Shown here one piece after another: positions 9,219 through 18,215 of a stretch of 64,000 nucleotides of DNA (positions are counted from its first letter, which is position 1; every line of letters begins with the position of its first letter). The translations under genes were made by a program, and so were the position numbers. This DNA comes from Phenylobacterium haematophilum. GTDB taxonomy: Bacteria; Pseudomonadota; Alphaproteobacteria; Caulobacterales; Caulobacteraceae. The notes beneath the pieces were generated by a model. It was not told where the DNA came from. It worked only from the letters and a program-made list of their open reading frames with translations, and did not search any database. Location of the stretch: positions 248,001 through 312,000 of the forward strand of contig NZ_JACIDK010000005.1 of NCBI RefSeq assembly GCF_014196295.1, in the 5' to 3' direction.

Positions 9219-10208
9219 TTAGAGTCCTTTCGAAGCCGCGAGGTCCTTGAGGCTGACCAGCGGCCTCGGGCCATAGTGCGAGATCACCTCGGCCGCCGCC
9301 AGCGATCCGAGCTGGCCGCAGACGTTGAGCGGCCGGCCGGTGGCGAGGCCATACATGAACCCGGCTGCGTATTGGTCGCCCGCGCCCGTCGTGTCCATGA
9401 CTTTCTCGACCGGGAAGGCCGAAACCTCGAAGGTCTCGCCGCCGGCGGCGATGACCGAGCCCTGGGCGCTGCGCGTGACCGCGGCGATCTTGACCTTCGA
9501 GCGCAGCGCGTCGACCGCGGCGTCGAAGTCGTCGGTCTGGAACAGCGAGGCCACCTCGGTGGCGTTGGCGAAGACCAGGTCGACCTGGGTTTCCAGGAAG
9601 CCGAGCAGAGCCTCGCGGTGGCGCTCGACCACGAAGCCGTCCGACAGGGTGATGGCGATCATGCGACCTGCGGCGCGGGCCAGGCCGGCGGCCTTGGCGA
9701 AGGCGTGGCGCGCGGCCTCGGCGTCGAACAGGTAGCCTTCCAGGTAGACGATCTTGGCCGCCTCGATGACCGCCGGGTCGATGTCGTCGGAGGCGAACTC
9801 GGTCGAGGCGCCCAGAAAGGTCGACATCGTCCGCTCGCCGTCCGGCGTGACGTTGATCATCGACACCGCCGTCGCCTTGCCGTTCAGCAGCGGGGCGGTG
9901 TCGAAATGGGCGCCGATCGCACGCATGTCATGAGTGAAGACCTTGCCGAGTTGGTCGTCGGCGACCTTGCCGAGGAAGGCGCCGCGGCCGCCGAATGAGG
10001 CCAGGCCCGCGACGGTGTTGGCGGCCGAGCCGCCCGAGGCTTCGACCCCGGCCTGCATGGCGGCGTAGAGCGCCGCGCTGCGCTGCTCGTCGACCAGCAT
10101 CATGGCGCCCTTGTCCATGCCCTGCTGGGTGAGGAAGTCGTCGGTCGCCGGGGCGATCACGTCGACGATGGCGTTGCCGATGGCGGCGACGTCGTAGAGC
10201 TCGGTCAT
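9219..10208 (-). CDS. PfkB-family adenosine/ribo-type kinase
   Basis: 329 residues. A PfkB sugar/nucleoside kinase with the first signature at ASGGSAANTVAGLASFGG (about 57-74) and the catalytic second signature DTTGAGDQYAAGFMYG (about 272-287, base Asp278). Alphaproteobacterial relatives are often called adenosine kinase. Substrate specificity cannot be read from sequence. It is the first gene of the transcript that continues into hisBHAFE, only 3 nt from hisB. It could therefore belong to nucleotide salvage tied to histidine synthesis, which is inference. Confidence 0.88.
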   Translation of the reverse strand: MTELYDVAAIGNAIVDVIAPATDDFLTQQGMDKGAMMLVDEQRSAALYAAMQAGVEASGGSAANTVAGLASFGGRGAFLGKVADDQLGKVFTHDMRAIGAHFDTAPLLNGKATAVSMINVTPDGERTMSTFLGASTEFASDDIDPAVIEAAKIVYLEGYLFDAEAARHAFAKAAGLARAAGRMIAITLSDGFVVERHREALLGFLETQVDLVFANATEVASLFQTDDFDAAVDALRSKVKIAAVTRSAQGSVIAAGGETFEVSAFPVEKVMDTTGAGDQYAAGFMYGLATGRPLNVCGQLGSLAAAEVISHYGPRPLVSLKDLAASKGL

Positions 10209-10342
10209 GCGGGGAAGGTTGGCTTTCGCTGAAATCAGGCTCGCCTCCTACAGGGAAAGCCCTTTCGGGGCAACGCAGGCGGCGCATCGGCCGCAACCGG
10301 GTCTGATCCCATGAGTTCATCCTGGGCAACCGGAGGACCGCA

Positions 10343-10627
10343 ATGTCGATATTGAAGCGCGACAAACCCAAGACCAGCGGCCAGGCGATCGGCTCGGGCG
10401 CCGCAGCGGCGGACGCCGCCGTCGAGGGCCGCCCGCAAATGGCCGATCACAAGAGCGAAGCGCCGCACGCCCGGCCCGCCGGCCGGACGCTGGACGAGAA
10501 TGAAAAGCACGACCAGCTGGCGGAAAAGCAGAAGGACGCCGAGGACCGGCAGGAAGCGCTGCTGGACGAAGGCCTGGAGGAAAGCTTCCCGAGCAGCGAC
10601 CCGGTGAGCGTCAAGCGCATCACCTGA
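10343..10627 (+). CDS. Small acidic hydrophilic protein with C-terminal ESFPxSDP motif
   Basis: 94 residues, highly charged, with no membrane segment. The first half is Ala/Pro-rich and probably disordered. The middle is a charged helix (LDENEKHDQLAEKQKDAEDR). The C-terminus is LDEGLEESFPSSDPVSVKRI. The short motif E-S-F-P-A/S-S-D-P recurs in small alphaproteobacterial hypothetical proteins. The function is unknown. ACCGGAGG lies before the ATG as ribosome site. It is divergent from the PfkB kinase and convergent with the penicillin-binding protein. Confidence 0.78.
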   Translation: MSILKRDKPKTSGQAIGSGAAAADAAVEGRPQMADHKSEAPHARPAGRTLDENEKHDQLAEKQKDAEDRQEALLDEGLEESFPSSDPVSVKRIT

Positions 10628-10631
10628 CCGG

Positions 10632-12647
10632 TCAGTAGGGAATCTGCGACCAGTCCGCCGGGGTCGGCTCGATCTCGGCGGGCTGCTCTTCCACCTCGCG
10701 CGCCATGGCGTTGCGCCGCACCGGCCCGAAGGCGTCGCGCAGCGGGGCTGGCGGCTCAGGCTCCTCGACATAGAGCGGCGGCGGCAGGGCCGGGAACCAG
10801 GCGAACTCGACGTCGGGCAGGCCGCGATGGGCGCCGGCCATGAAGTCCCGCCAGATATGGGCGGGGACCTGGCCGCCGGTGATGCGGCCGGTCGGGCGGC
10901 TGTCGTCGTTGCCGACCCATACCGCGCACAGCCAGTCCGGCGTGAAGCCGACGAACCAGGCGTCGCGGTGATCCTGACTGGTGCCGGTCTTGGCCGCCGC
11001 CAGCCGTCCGAACGCAGCCTCGCGGCCGGTGCCGGCGAGGATCACGCCGCGCATCATCTGAACCATCTGGGCGGCCTGGTAGGTCGGGTAGACCGGAACC
11101 GCGGCGCTGGGCGGACGGACGAACAGCAGCTTGCCGCGGGCGTCCGTGATCTTCGACACCAGGTAGGGCGAGGTCTTGCCGCCGCCGGTCTGCAGCACCT
11201 GGTAGGCCCCGGCGAGTTCCAGCGGCGTGACCTCGTAGGCTCCAAGCGCGATGGAGCCGCCGGGGTGCTCGGGGATGCCGGTCAGCCCGAAGCGGCGGGC
11301 GAGCGCGCCCACCTCGCCGAGCCCGGCCTCGCGCGCCAGCCGCACGGCGACGGTGTTGATCGAGAGTTGCAGGGCGCGCTGCACGGAAATCTCGCCATGA
11401 TAGCCGCCGCCGTAGTTGCCGGGGGTCCACGAGCCGATGCGGATCGGCGCGTCCCGGCGCCAATCCATCGGCCTCACGCCGCGGTCGAGCGCCGCGGCCC
11501 ACACGATGGGCTTGAAGGCCGAGCCGGGTTGGCGGCGGGCCTGGGTGACGCGGTTGAACGGGCTGGCGGCGTGGTCGACCCCGCCGATCATGGCGCGGAT
11601 CGCGCCGTCGGGGGTCAAGGCCACCAGCGCGGCCTGATGGGCGCCCCGGCGATAGCCCTCGCGCGCCATGGTGCGGCGGACGATGTGGCCGGCGATAGCT
11701 TGGGCCTTGGGATCGACGGTCAGCTGGATGACAAGATCGGGGGTCGACCCGCCCAGCCGCTGGCGCGCCTCGGCGGCGGCGGCGTCGAACACCCAGGCCA
11801 TATCGCCTTCGCCGTCGGCGGCCAGCCGGGCGAGGGGAGGGGGCGGGCCGGCGGCTGTCCGCGCGGCCAGGGCCGGCTCGATCCAGTCCATTTCGCCCAG
11901 GCGCTCCAGCACCAATTGACCGCGGGCCCAGGCGGCCTCGGGAGCGTTGGCCGGAGACAGGCGCGAGGGCGCCCGGGGCAAGGCCGCCAGCACGGCGGCC
12001 TCGGCCAGGGTGAGATCCTGCGGAGCTTTGCCGAAATAGGTCTCCGCCGCGGCTGACAGTCCATAGGCGCGGCCGCCGAAATAGATCCGGTTGAGGTAGA
12101 GTTCGAGGAGCTCGTCCTTGCTCATCATCCGTTCGAGCCGAGCGGCGAGCAGCACCTCCTGGACCTTGCGGCGCAGGGTCTGGTCGGGGGTCAGGAACAG
12201 GTTGCGGGCCAGCTGCTGGCTGATCGTCGAGCCGCCCTCGACGACCCCGCCGGCGCGGACATTGACGCTGAGCGCGCGAAGCACGCCGCGCAGATCCATG
12301 GCCCCGTGCTGGTAGAAGCGGCGATCCTCGATCGCCAGGAACGCCAGCGGCACGTGCTGGGGCATCTGCGACAGGCGCGCGGGCGGACCGTGGCGCGGAC
12401 CGCGCCGGCCGACCACCTCGCCGTCAGGCCCCAGGAAGGTCAGGCCGGGCGGGCGGCCCATCGACCATAGCGCTTCCTTGTCCGGGACGACGGGCAGGTC
12501 CTGCAGGAAGGCCCGGTCGAAGGCGAACCAGCCGCCGAGGCCCAGATTGGCGAGGATCGCCACGGTCAGGACGGCCGCGCGCCAGTTCACCCGCGGCAGG
12601 CGCAGGGTCGGTCGTCGTCCTGAGATGGGTTTGGGCGGGGGCGGCAC
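10632..12647 (-). CDS. Bifunctional class A penicillin-binding protein (PBP1 type)
   Basis: 671 residues. An N-terminal membrane anchor (about 24-46) precedes a GT51 glycosyltransferase domain with IEDRRFYQHG (catalytic Glu107), GGSTISQQLARNLFL and LELYLNRIYFGGRAYG. A transpeptidase domain follows with S-x-x-K at 376-379 (PGSAFKP), SIN (about 433) and KTGTS (553-557). It polymerises and cross-links peptidoglycan at the inner membrane. All catalytic residues are present. A Pro/Glu-rich tail ends the protein. The exact paralogue (PbpX, PbpY, PbpZ or PbpC type) cannot be fixed without a tree. Confidence 0.93.
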   Translation of the reverse strand: MPPPPKPISGRRPTLRLPRVNWRAAVLTVAILANLGLGGWFAFDRAFLQDLPVVPDKEALWSMGRPPGLTFLGPDGEVVGRRGPRHGPPARLSQMPQHVPLAFLAIEDRRFYQHGAMDLRGVLRALSVNVRAGGVVEGGSTISQQLARNLFLTPDQTLRRKVQEVLLAARLERMMSKDELLELYLNRIYFGGRAYGLSAAAETYFGKAPQDLTLAEAAVLAALPRAPSRLSPANAPEAAWARGQLVLERLGEMDWIEPALAARTAAGPPPPLARLAADGEGDMAWVFDAAAAEARQRLGGSTPDLVIQLTVDPKAQAIAGHIVRRTMAREGYRRGAHQAALVALTPDGAIRAMIGGVDHAASPFNRVTQARRQPGSAFKPIVWAAALDRGVRPMDWRRDAPIRIGSWTPGNYGGGYHGEISVQRALQLSINTVAVRLAREAGLGEVGALARRFGLTGIPEHPGGSIALGAYEVTPLELAGAYQVLQTGGGKTSPYLVSKITDARGKLLFVRPPSAAVPVYPTYQAAQMVQMMRGVILAGTGREAAFGRLAAAKTGTSQDHRDAWFVGFTPDWLCAVWVGNDDSRPTGRITGGQVPAHIWRDFMAGAHRGLPDVEFAWFPALPPPLYVEEPEPPAPLRDAFGPVRRNAMAREVEEQPAEIEPTPADWSQIPY

Positions 12648-12703
12648 GCCCCGATCATTGCAAGCCGTGCGCCAGGAGTCTCGCCGTGCACGGAAGAAGG
12701 GGG

Positions 12704-12735
12704 GCGGGCCGGCTGGAGGAAGGGGGCCGGCCCGC
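12704..12735 (-). terminator. Perfect 10-bp hairpin downstream of the miniprotein gene
   Basis: GCGGGCCGGC (12704-12713) and GCCGGCCCGC (12726-12735) form a perfect stem with a 12-nt loop, 5 nt past the stop of the 41-codon gene. On the minus strand a C/T-rich tract (CCCCTTCTTCC) follows. It probably ends the miniprotein transcript before the PBP gene. Confidence 0.55.
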
Positions 12736-12740
12736 GCTCG

Positions 12741-12866
12741 TCAGGCCGCGCCGATAAGCGCGATCACCGCGGGGGAGGCGATCACAGCGACAGCGAAGAC
12801 GAGGATGATGTCGCGCAGCATGTCAGTGCGCGAAAATTCAATCGATTGAGGATAGGTGCAGGTCAC
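12741..12866 (-). CDS. 41-residue single-span membrane miniprotein
   Basis: The GTG at 12866 follows GTAGGAGCC, a good Shine-Dalgarno about 6 nt upstream. The frame encodes 41 residues: a polar N-terminus (VTCTYPQSIEFSRTD) and then one membrane helix (MLRDIILVFAVAVIASPAVI) ending ALIGAA. An internal ATG would give a 26-residue version. It is followed at once by a perfect hairpin. It fills the otherwise empty 309-bp gap between the PBP and LysR genes. No family is recognised. Coding support is the ribosome site, membrane-helix composition and terminator position. Confidence 0.5.
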   Translation of the reverse strand: MTCTYPQSIEFSRTDMLRDIILVFAVAVIASPAVIALIGAA

Positions 12867-12956
12867 GGGGAGGCTCCTACAGCGGCGGACGCCCTCCATC
12901 TCGCTCTTTTGTTGCGGTGCGACAAACGAGCTTAGCGCCGGTCAGTTGACTTTGGA

Positions 12957-13868
12957 TCAATCGGGATCGGTCAAGCCGTCGGCCAGGGCCTGTTCCAGCA
13001 GCCAGCTGCGGAAGCGCCGTATGTTGGGCTGCTCGGCTTTTTCCGGCAGCGACAGCACCCAGTGGCTGAACGGACTGGGCAGCGACAGGTCGAAGGGCTG
13101 CACCAGCCGGCCATTGGCCAGATCGTCGATCACCATGGCCTTGTGCGCGAAGGCCAGGCCGCGATCGGCCAACGCCGCCTCGACCGCGAGGTAGGTGTTG
13201 GAGAAGCGCGGTCCCGGATTGGGATCGACCCGGTCGGCCCCGGCGGCGGTCAGCCAGTCAGCCCAGTCCGGCTCTTCCGGCAGCATCAGTACGTCGTGCA
13301 GCAAGGTCACGCCGCGCAGATCGTTTGGGTGGTTGAAGGGTCCGTGCTTCTCGACGAGGCCGGGGCTGCACACCGGGGTCATGAGGGTGTCGAACAGGTG
13401 GGTGACGTGCAGGCCGGGATAGGGGCCTCGCCCCAGGCGGATGGCGACGTCGATGTTCTCGCGCGCCAGGTCGGCCGCATGGTCCGAGGCGGCGACCAGG
13501 ATCTGGACCTCCGGATAGCGGCGTTGGAAGTCATGCAGCCGCGGCACCAGCCAGCGGGCGGCCAGAGAATGCAGCACCGTCACCACCAGCGGCGCGTCGC
13601 GCTTGGAGCGCACGGCGTCGACCGCCGATTGGATGGTCGAGAGCCCCTGACGCACGCCGACGGACAACTGTTCGCCGGCGGCGGTCAGCCGCACCGCGCG
13701 GTTGAAGCGGTCGAACAGCCGGGTCTCGAGCTCCGCCTCCAGCCCCTTTATGTGCCGCGAGACCGCTCCGGGGGTGATCGCGAGCTCGTCCGCCGCGCTC
13801 AGGAAGCTGCCGTGGCGGGCGCAGGCCTCGAAGACCCGCAGGGCGTTGAGCGGCAGATGGTTGGCCAT
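12957..13868 (-). CDS. LysR-family regulator (GcvA-like)
   Basis: 303 residues. The winged HTH is at about 6-65 (PLNALRVFEACARHGSFLSAADELAITPGAVSRHIKGLE) and the effector-binding domain is at about 90-295. The N-terminus NHLPLNALRVFEA and features such as VTLLHDVLMLPEEPDWADWL place it near the GcvA/AmpR branch. It starts 4 nt after the nth stop, so it is probably co-transcribed with nth, which is unusual for a LysR gene. The target genes are unknown. Confidence 0.9.
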   Translation of the reverse strand: MANHLPLNALRVFEACARHGSFLSAADELAITPGAVSRHIKGLEAELETRLFDRFNRAVRLTAAGEQLSVGVRQGLSTIQSAVDAVRSKRDAPLVVTVLHSLAARWLVPRLHDFQRRYPEVQILVAASDHAADLARENIDVAIRLGRGPYPGLHVTHLFDTLMTPVCSPGLVEKHGPFNHPNDLRGVTLLHDVLMLPEEPDWADWLTAAGADRVDPNPGPRFSNTYLAVEAALADRGLAFAHKAMVIDDLANGRLVQPFDLSLPSPFSHWVLSLPEKAEQPNIRRFRSWLLEQALADGLTDPD

Positions 13869-13872
13869 GGCG

Positions 13873-14550
13873 TCACGTCGCGCGGCTGAACAGGATCTTC
13901 GACGGGCACAGGTCGGCCACCTGGCACTCCTCGCACTTGGGTCGCCGGGCGAGGCAGGTGTAGCGGCCGTGCAGGATCAGCCAGTGGTGGGCGCGGGTCA
14001 GGTAGGGCGCCGGGACGAGGGCCATGAGGTCGGCCTCGACCTGGTCGGGGGTCTTGCCGACCGACAGCTTCAGCCGGTGGGCGACGCGGAAGACGTGGGT
14101 GTCGACGGCGATGGCCGGCTCCACCCCCAGCTCGTTCAGCACCACGCTGGCGGTCTTTCGCCCGACGCCGGGCAGGGCCATCAGGTCCTCGCGGTTCAAC
14201 GGCACCTCGCCGCCATGCTGCTCGACGATGATCTTGGCCGCGGCGATGACGTTCTTGGCCTTGGTGCGGAAGAGGCCGATCGAGTTGATGTACGGGATCA
14301 GCCCTTCCTCGCCGAGCGCCAGCATGTCTTCCGGCGTGTGGGCGACGGGGAACAGCTTGGCGGTCGCCTTGTTGACCCCGACGTCGGTGGCCTGGGCCGA
14401 CAGCGCCACCGCCACCACCAGGGTGTAGGGGCTGTCGTAATGCAGCTCGGTGCGGGGATCGTCGCTCAGCGACTCGAACCGGTGGAACAGTTCCTCGACG
14501 CGGGCTTTCTCCGCGGGCGAGACGCGCTTCTTGGTGACGGGCTTGGCCAT
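13873..14550 (-). CDS. nth: Endonuclease III (DNA glycosylase/AP lyase)
   Basis: 225 residues from the Met at 14550. The open frame extends 29 codons further, but the start used matches family length. It removes oxidised pyrimidines in base excision repair. The helix-hairpin-helix LPGVGRKTASVVLNE carries catalytic Lys132. Catalytic Asp150 is in VDTHVFRVAHRL. The [4Fe-4S] loop has Cys199, 206, 209 and 215 with C-x6-C-x2-C-x5-C spacing. It is divergent from the DUF2244 gene and followed by a LysR gene 4 nt away. Confidence 0.95.
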   Translation of the reverse strand: MAKPVTKKRVSPAEKARVEELFHRFESLSDDPRTELHYDSPYTLVVAVALSAQATDVGVNKATAKLFPVAHTPEDMLALGEEGLIPYINSIGLFRTKAKNVIAAAKIIVEQHGGEVPLNREDLMALPGVGRKTASVVLNELGVEPAIAVDTHVFRVAHRLKLSVGKTPDQVEADLMALVPAPYLTRAHHWLILHGRYTCLARRPKCEECQVADLCPSKILFSRAT

Positions 14551-14636
14551 GGCGGGGCGAACATCGCCCGGCCCGGCCGCCTCGCCAAGAGGTGCGGGCT
14601 TTTCGCGTCCGATTTCGGCGTTAGATTGGACGCCCA

Positions 14637-15107
14637 ATGGATGGCCTCGTCTACATGGACGCCGTGATCACGCCGAACCGCTCGCTGTCGCAGCGGGGGT
14701 TCGTGGTGCTGATCGGTATCGTCACGCTGTTCAACTGCGTGGCGGCCGGCGTGTTTCTGTCGATGGGCGCCACCTTCGTGCCGGTGTTCCTCGGGCTCGA
14801 CGTGCTGGCCGTGATCGCCGCCTTCGCCGCCAGCTATGCGGCCGCCAAGAAGATCGAGCGGGTGCTGGTCACCGCGCGCGAGGTGCGGGTGGTGCGCGAG
14901 ACGCCGAAGTCCAGCGAAGTGATCTGGGAAAGCCCGACCGCCTTCACCCGGGTGGCGCTGGAGATCGACGAGGACGATGTCGTTCACGGCGTGCGGGTGG
15001 CGATGTCCGGCCGCCACGCCTCGGTTGCGCAGGCGCTGAGCCCGGTGGAGCGGGCCGACTTCGCCCGCGCCCTGGAGCGGGCGATCTACGACGCGCGCCG
15101 CGGCTGA
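14637..15107 (+). CDS. DUF2244 membrane protein
   Basis: 156 residues. Two adjacent membrane helices (about 22-42 and 45-67: GFVVLIGIVTLFNCVAAGVF and FVPVFLGLDVLAVIAAF) are followed by a cytoplasmic beta-rich region with W-E-S-P. This is the DUF2244 layout. Members occur next to nth and CtaG-type genes in alphaproteobacteria. The function is unknown. It is divergent from nth. Confidence 0.85.
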   Translation: MDGLVYMDAVITPNRSLSQRGFVVLIGIVTLFNCVAAGVFLSMGATFVPVFLGLDVLAVIAAFAASYAAAKKIERVLVTAREVRVVRETPKSSEVIWESPTAFTRVALEIDEDDVVHGVRVAMSGRHASVAQALSPVERADFARALERAIYDARRG

Positions 15108-15109
15108 CC

Positions 15110-15958
15110 TCAGGAAGGGCGCATGCCCTTCATCTCCATGCCCTTGACGATGATCAGCTTGGCGAGGTTCGCGCCCGGCACCACGAAGTTCAGCGTCTCG
15201 GCGCCGACGTCGAGCAGGAAACGCGGGTCCAGCGCCTTGCCCAGGTACTGCTCGAAGGTCGCGCCGCCGACCCGGGCCTCGCCGGTGACGGCGTCGAACT
15301 CGACCACCGCCTCCTTGTCTGCGCGCCGGTAGCGGAACGCGTGGATCGGCCGGTAGTAGAGGTCGACAGCCTCGACCCGCACCAGCTCTTCTGTGACGGT
15401 GTCGGCGTCGATCTTGCCGATCGCCGCGGCGACGACGTCGCGGACCACCATCGAGGCCTTGGCCTGAGGCGGCACGACCACCATACCCTCGGCGGTCGCC
15501 TTGGCCAGGGTCTCGGCGTCGGTCTCGACCGCGTCGTGCTGCAGATAGGTCGCCAGGGCAGGGGTCGCCTGTTTGCTCAGGCCGTCGACGAACACCTCGC
15601 GGCGGGCCTCCTCGCGGCAGGATTCCAGTCCTTCGAGCAGGAACCGGCCGTCGGCGGCGTCGAACGCCTTGCCGTCGAGGTCGACCTGGCGGACTTCCGG
15701 CGCGACGGCCACCGTATAGCTGCGTCGCCGCTTGTAGGCCGTGGCCGTCGAGACAGCGATGCGCCAGAACGGCTGCAGCCGCCGCTCGCGGTAGATGACC
15801 GCGAACTCGTCGTCCTTGGGCTGGCTGAACAGGCCGGTGACCCGCGCCAGGGCCCCGAACGCCTCCAGACGCTTGGCCCAGGCGCGGCCCTCGGCGTGCT
15901 CCAGACTGAACCGGTCGGCGATGCGGAAGATGCGCTCTTCGGCGAGTTCGACCTGCAT
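15110..15958 (-). CDS. Uncharacterised 282-residue protein
   Basis: I do not recognise a named domain. It has no signal peptide. The N-terminal part (1-60) is charged and helical and contains EERIFRIADRFSLEH. The middle is beta-rich (RRLQPFWRIAVSTATAYKRRRSYTVAV). The C-terminal third (about 215-275) is a compact strand/helix module, YYRPIHAFRYRRADKEAVVEFDAVTGEARVGG. That module has a PepSY-like feel, and a membrane-dipping segment (LNFVVPGANLAKLIIVKGM) follows. Codon pattern and third-position GC fit its neighbours, so it looks native. It stands alone between DUF2244 (convergent) and hslU. Confidence 0.75.
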   Translation of the reverse strand: MQVELAEERIFRIADRFSLEHAEGRAWAKRLEAFGALARVTGLFSQPKDDEFAVIYRERRLQPFWRIAVSTATAYKRRRSYTVAVAPEVRQVDLDGKAFDAADGRFLLEGLESCREEARREVFVDGLSKQATPALATYLQHDAVETDAETLAKATAEGMVVVPPQAKASMVVRDVVAAAIGKIDADTVTEELVRVEAVDLYYRPIHAFRYRRADKEAVVEFDAVTGEARVGGATFEQYLGKALDPRFLLDVGAETLNFVVPGANLAKLIIVKGMEMKGMRPS

Positions 15959-16053
15959 GCGGGGCCTCCCTGCGGCGTCGCCGCGATTGAGAGCCCCGCG
16001 CGGCCGTCGGGCAAGGGGGTCAAGTCCTCGCCCGGCCTAGGGAAAACCCTGGG

Positions 16054-17358
16054 TCAGAGAATGAAGCGGCTAAGGTCCGTGTTCTGGGCCAGGCCGCCGA
16101 TGCGGTCCTTTACATAGGCCGCGTCGATGTTGATGGTCTCGCCATCGCGGTCCGAGGCGGTGTAGCTGACCTCTTCGAGCACCTTTTCCAGCACGGTCTG
16201 CAGCCGTCGCGCGCCGATGTTCTCGACGCTGCCGTTCACGGTCACCGCAGCGTCGGCCAGGGCGTCGATGGCGTCCTCGGTGAAGGTGAGGGTCACGCCT
16301 TCGGTGGCGAGCAGCGCCTGGTGCTGGCGGATGAGGTTGGCCTCAGGCTCGGTGAGGATGCGGCGGAAGTCGTCGCGGCTCAGGGCCTTCAGTTCGACGC
16401 GGATCGGCAGACGGCCCTGCAGCTCTGGCAGCAGGTCCGAAGGCTTGGCCACGTGGAACGCGCCAGAGGCGATGAACAGGATGTGGTCGGTCTTGACCGG
16501 CCCGTACTTGGTCGAGACGGTGGTGCCCTCGATCAGCGGCAGCAGGTCGCGCTGAACCCCTTCGCGGCTGACGTCGGCGCCGGCGCGATCGCGGTTGGAC
16601 GCGACCTTGTCGATTTCGTCCAGGAAGACGATGCCGTTGTTCTCGGCCAGCTCCAGGGCTTCCTGGGTCAGGGCCTCCTGGTCGAGCAGCTTGTCGCTTT
16701 CCTCGGCGATCAGCGGCGCGTGGGCGCCGGCGACGGTGGTCTTGTGGGTCTTGGTGCGGCCGCCGAAGGCCTTGCCCATCATCTCGCCGAGATTGAGCAT
16801 GCCCATCTGGGCGCCGGGCTGGCCGGGAATGTCGAACATCGGCAAGCCGCCGCCGGTGTCCGAGAGAGTCAGCTCGACTTCCTTGTCGTTCAGTTCGCCG
16901 GCCCGCAGCTTCTTGCGGAAGCTCTCGCGCGCGGCGGTGGAGCCGGGGCCGGTCAGGGCGTCGAGAATGCGTTCCTCGGCGGCGGCCTCGGCGCGGGCGC
17001 GTACGCCGGCCCGACGCTTGTCCCGGACCATGGCCATGGCGCTTTCCACCAGGTCGCGGATGATCTGGTCGACGTCGCGGCCGACATAGCCGACCTCAGT
17101 GAACTTGGTGGCTTCGACCTTCAGGAACGGGGCCTGGGCCAGCCGCGCCAGCCGGCGGGCGATCTCGGTCTTGCCGACGCCGGTCGGGCCGATCATCAGG
17201 ATGTTCTTCGGCGTCACCTCGTCGCGCAGGTCGGCGGGCACGCGGCGACGGCGCCAACGATTGCGCAAGGCGACGGCGACAGCCTTCTTCGCGTCCGGAT
17301 GGCCGACGATATAGCGGTCGAGCTCGGAGACGATTTCGCGGGGAGAGAACTCAGTCAT
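16054..17358 (-). CDS. hslU: ATP-dependent protease ATPase subunit
   Basis: 434 residues, the AAA+ unfoldase of the HslUV (ClpYQ) protease. Walker A is GPTGVGKT at 57-64. Walker B is VFLDEIDK at about 244-251. The I-domain insertion is at about 110-220. The C-terminus ends TDLSRFIL, the hydrophobic tail that docks into HslV. It is last in the leftward order hslV, SnoaL-like gene, hslU, with a 14-nt gap before it. Confidence 0.97.
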   Translation of the reverse strand: MTEFSPREIVSELDRYIVGHPDAKKAVAVALRNRWRRRRVPADLRDEVTPKNILMIGPTGVGKTEIARRLARLAQAPFLKVEATKFTEVGYVGRDVDQIIRDLVESAMAMVRDKRRAGVRARAEAAAEERILDALTGPGSTAARESFRKKLRAGELNDKEVELTLSDTGGGLPMFDIPGQPGAQMGMLNLGEMMGKAFGGRTKTHKTTVAGAHAPLIAEESDKLLDQEALTQEALELAENNGIVFLDEIDKVASNRDRAGADVSREGVQRDLLPLIEGTTVSTKYGPVKTDHILFIASGAFHVAKPSDLLPELQGRLPIRVELKALSRDDFRRILTEPEANLIRQHQALLATEGVTLTFTEDAIDALADAAVTVNGSVENIGARRLQTVLEKVLEEVSYTASDRDGETINIDAAYVKDRIGGLAQNTDLSRFIL

Positions 17359-17372
17359 GGGCCGCTAGATAG

Positions 17373-18215
17373 TCATGCCGGGGCGCCTGCGACAGGAAGA
17401 ATCTGATCGAAGACGAGCCGCCAGCCGTCGGCGCGGCTCTGCCAGATGCGGACATAGTGCCCGCGGCGATCTTTCGGGCCTTCCGTCCAGCGGGCCTCGC
17501 CATAGGTCCACACCAGATCGCCGCCCGTCGAGGCGCGGCCTCCCAACGGGACGAAGGCGATGGCGGGGGGCCGGCGGTCCAGCTCCGCCTTCACCGCGGT
17601 CGGGGTGGTCGCGGGGACGGACGAGGATCCGGTGACGCGGGCGTCGGGGGCGAGGGCGGCGCGATAGGCCGCCGCGAGGTCGCTGGCGGCGGTCGTGGCC
17701 AGGTCCGCCTCGGCCGCCTGAACGGCGCTCATCGCGGCGGCCGCGTTGGTCTGCGGTCCGGTGGCGGGGGGCAGGTATGTGGGCGGCGAGCCCTGAGGGG
17801 CCGCCGCGCCGTGGGCGCTGGGCGAGCCGCCGTCGTAGATCCACTTCCAACCGCCGTCGGGCTGACGGGCCCAGACGGTGAAGTACCAGCCGTTCTCCTT
17901 GCCGTCGAAGGTGCTCGGTCCGGTGGTGAAGCCGAGGTCGCCGGAGCGGGATATCCCCGCCCACAGCGGCCACCAGACCAGCGGCGGATGGGGCTTGTCG
18001 GGACGCGAACCGTAGAGGTCGCGCACCCGGGTCGGATCGGGCGCGAACACGATCGCGTCAGGCGTCGAGTGGGCCAGGAACGAGCGCTTGATCCCGTGCG
18101 CCAGGCCGTCGGCCGCAAAGGCCCGCTCCGCGGCGACGACCGCGGACGGATCTGGTTCGGCCATGACGGGGGTCGAGAGGAGAAGCGCAGCCAGGATCAG
18201 GCTACAGGCTTTCAA
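17373..18215 (-). CDS. Secreted DUF4440/SnoaL-like protein between hslV and hslU
   Basis: 280 residues with a signal peptide (about 1-19, ending PVMA). There are two NTF2/SnoaL-like halves (about 25-135 and 160-275). Each starts with an AAE..LA/FA helix and ends with a strand bearing W-x-W or W-x-L ([11 protein letters not shown] and [11 protein letters not shown]). This looks like a tandem duplication of a DUF4440-type domain. The function is unknown. It overlaps the end of hslV by 14 bp, so it is read with the protease genes although it is predicted to be periplasmic. Confidence 0.8.
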   Translation of the reverse strand: MKACSLILAALLLSTPVMAEPDPSAVVAAERAFAADGLAHGIKRSFLAHSTPDAIVFAPDPTRVRDLYGSRPDKPHPPLVWWPLWAGISRSGDLGFTTGPSTFDGKENGWYFTVWARQPDGGWKWIYDGGSPSAHGAAAPQGSPPTYLPPATGPQTNAAAAMSAVQAAEADLATTAASDLAAAYRAALAPDARVTGSSSVPATTPTAVKAELDRRPPAIAFVPLGGRASTGGDLVWTYGEARWTEGPKDRRGHYVRIWQSRADGWRLVFDQILPVAGAPA

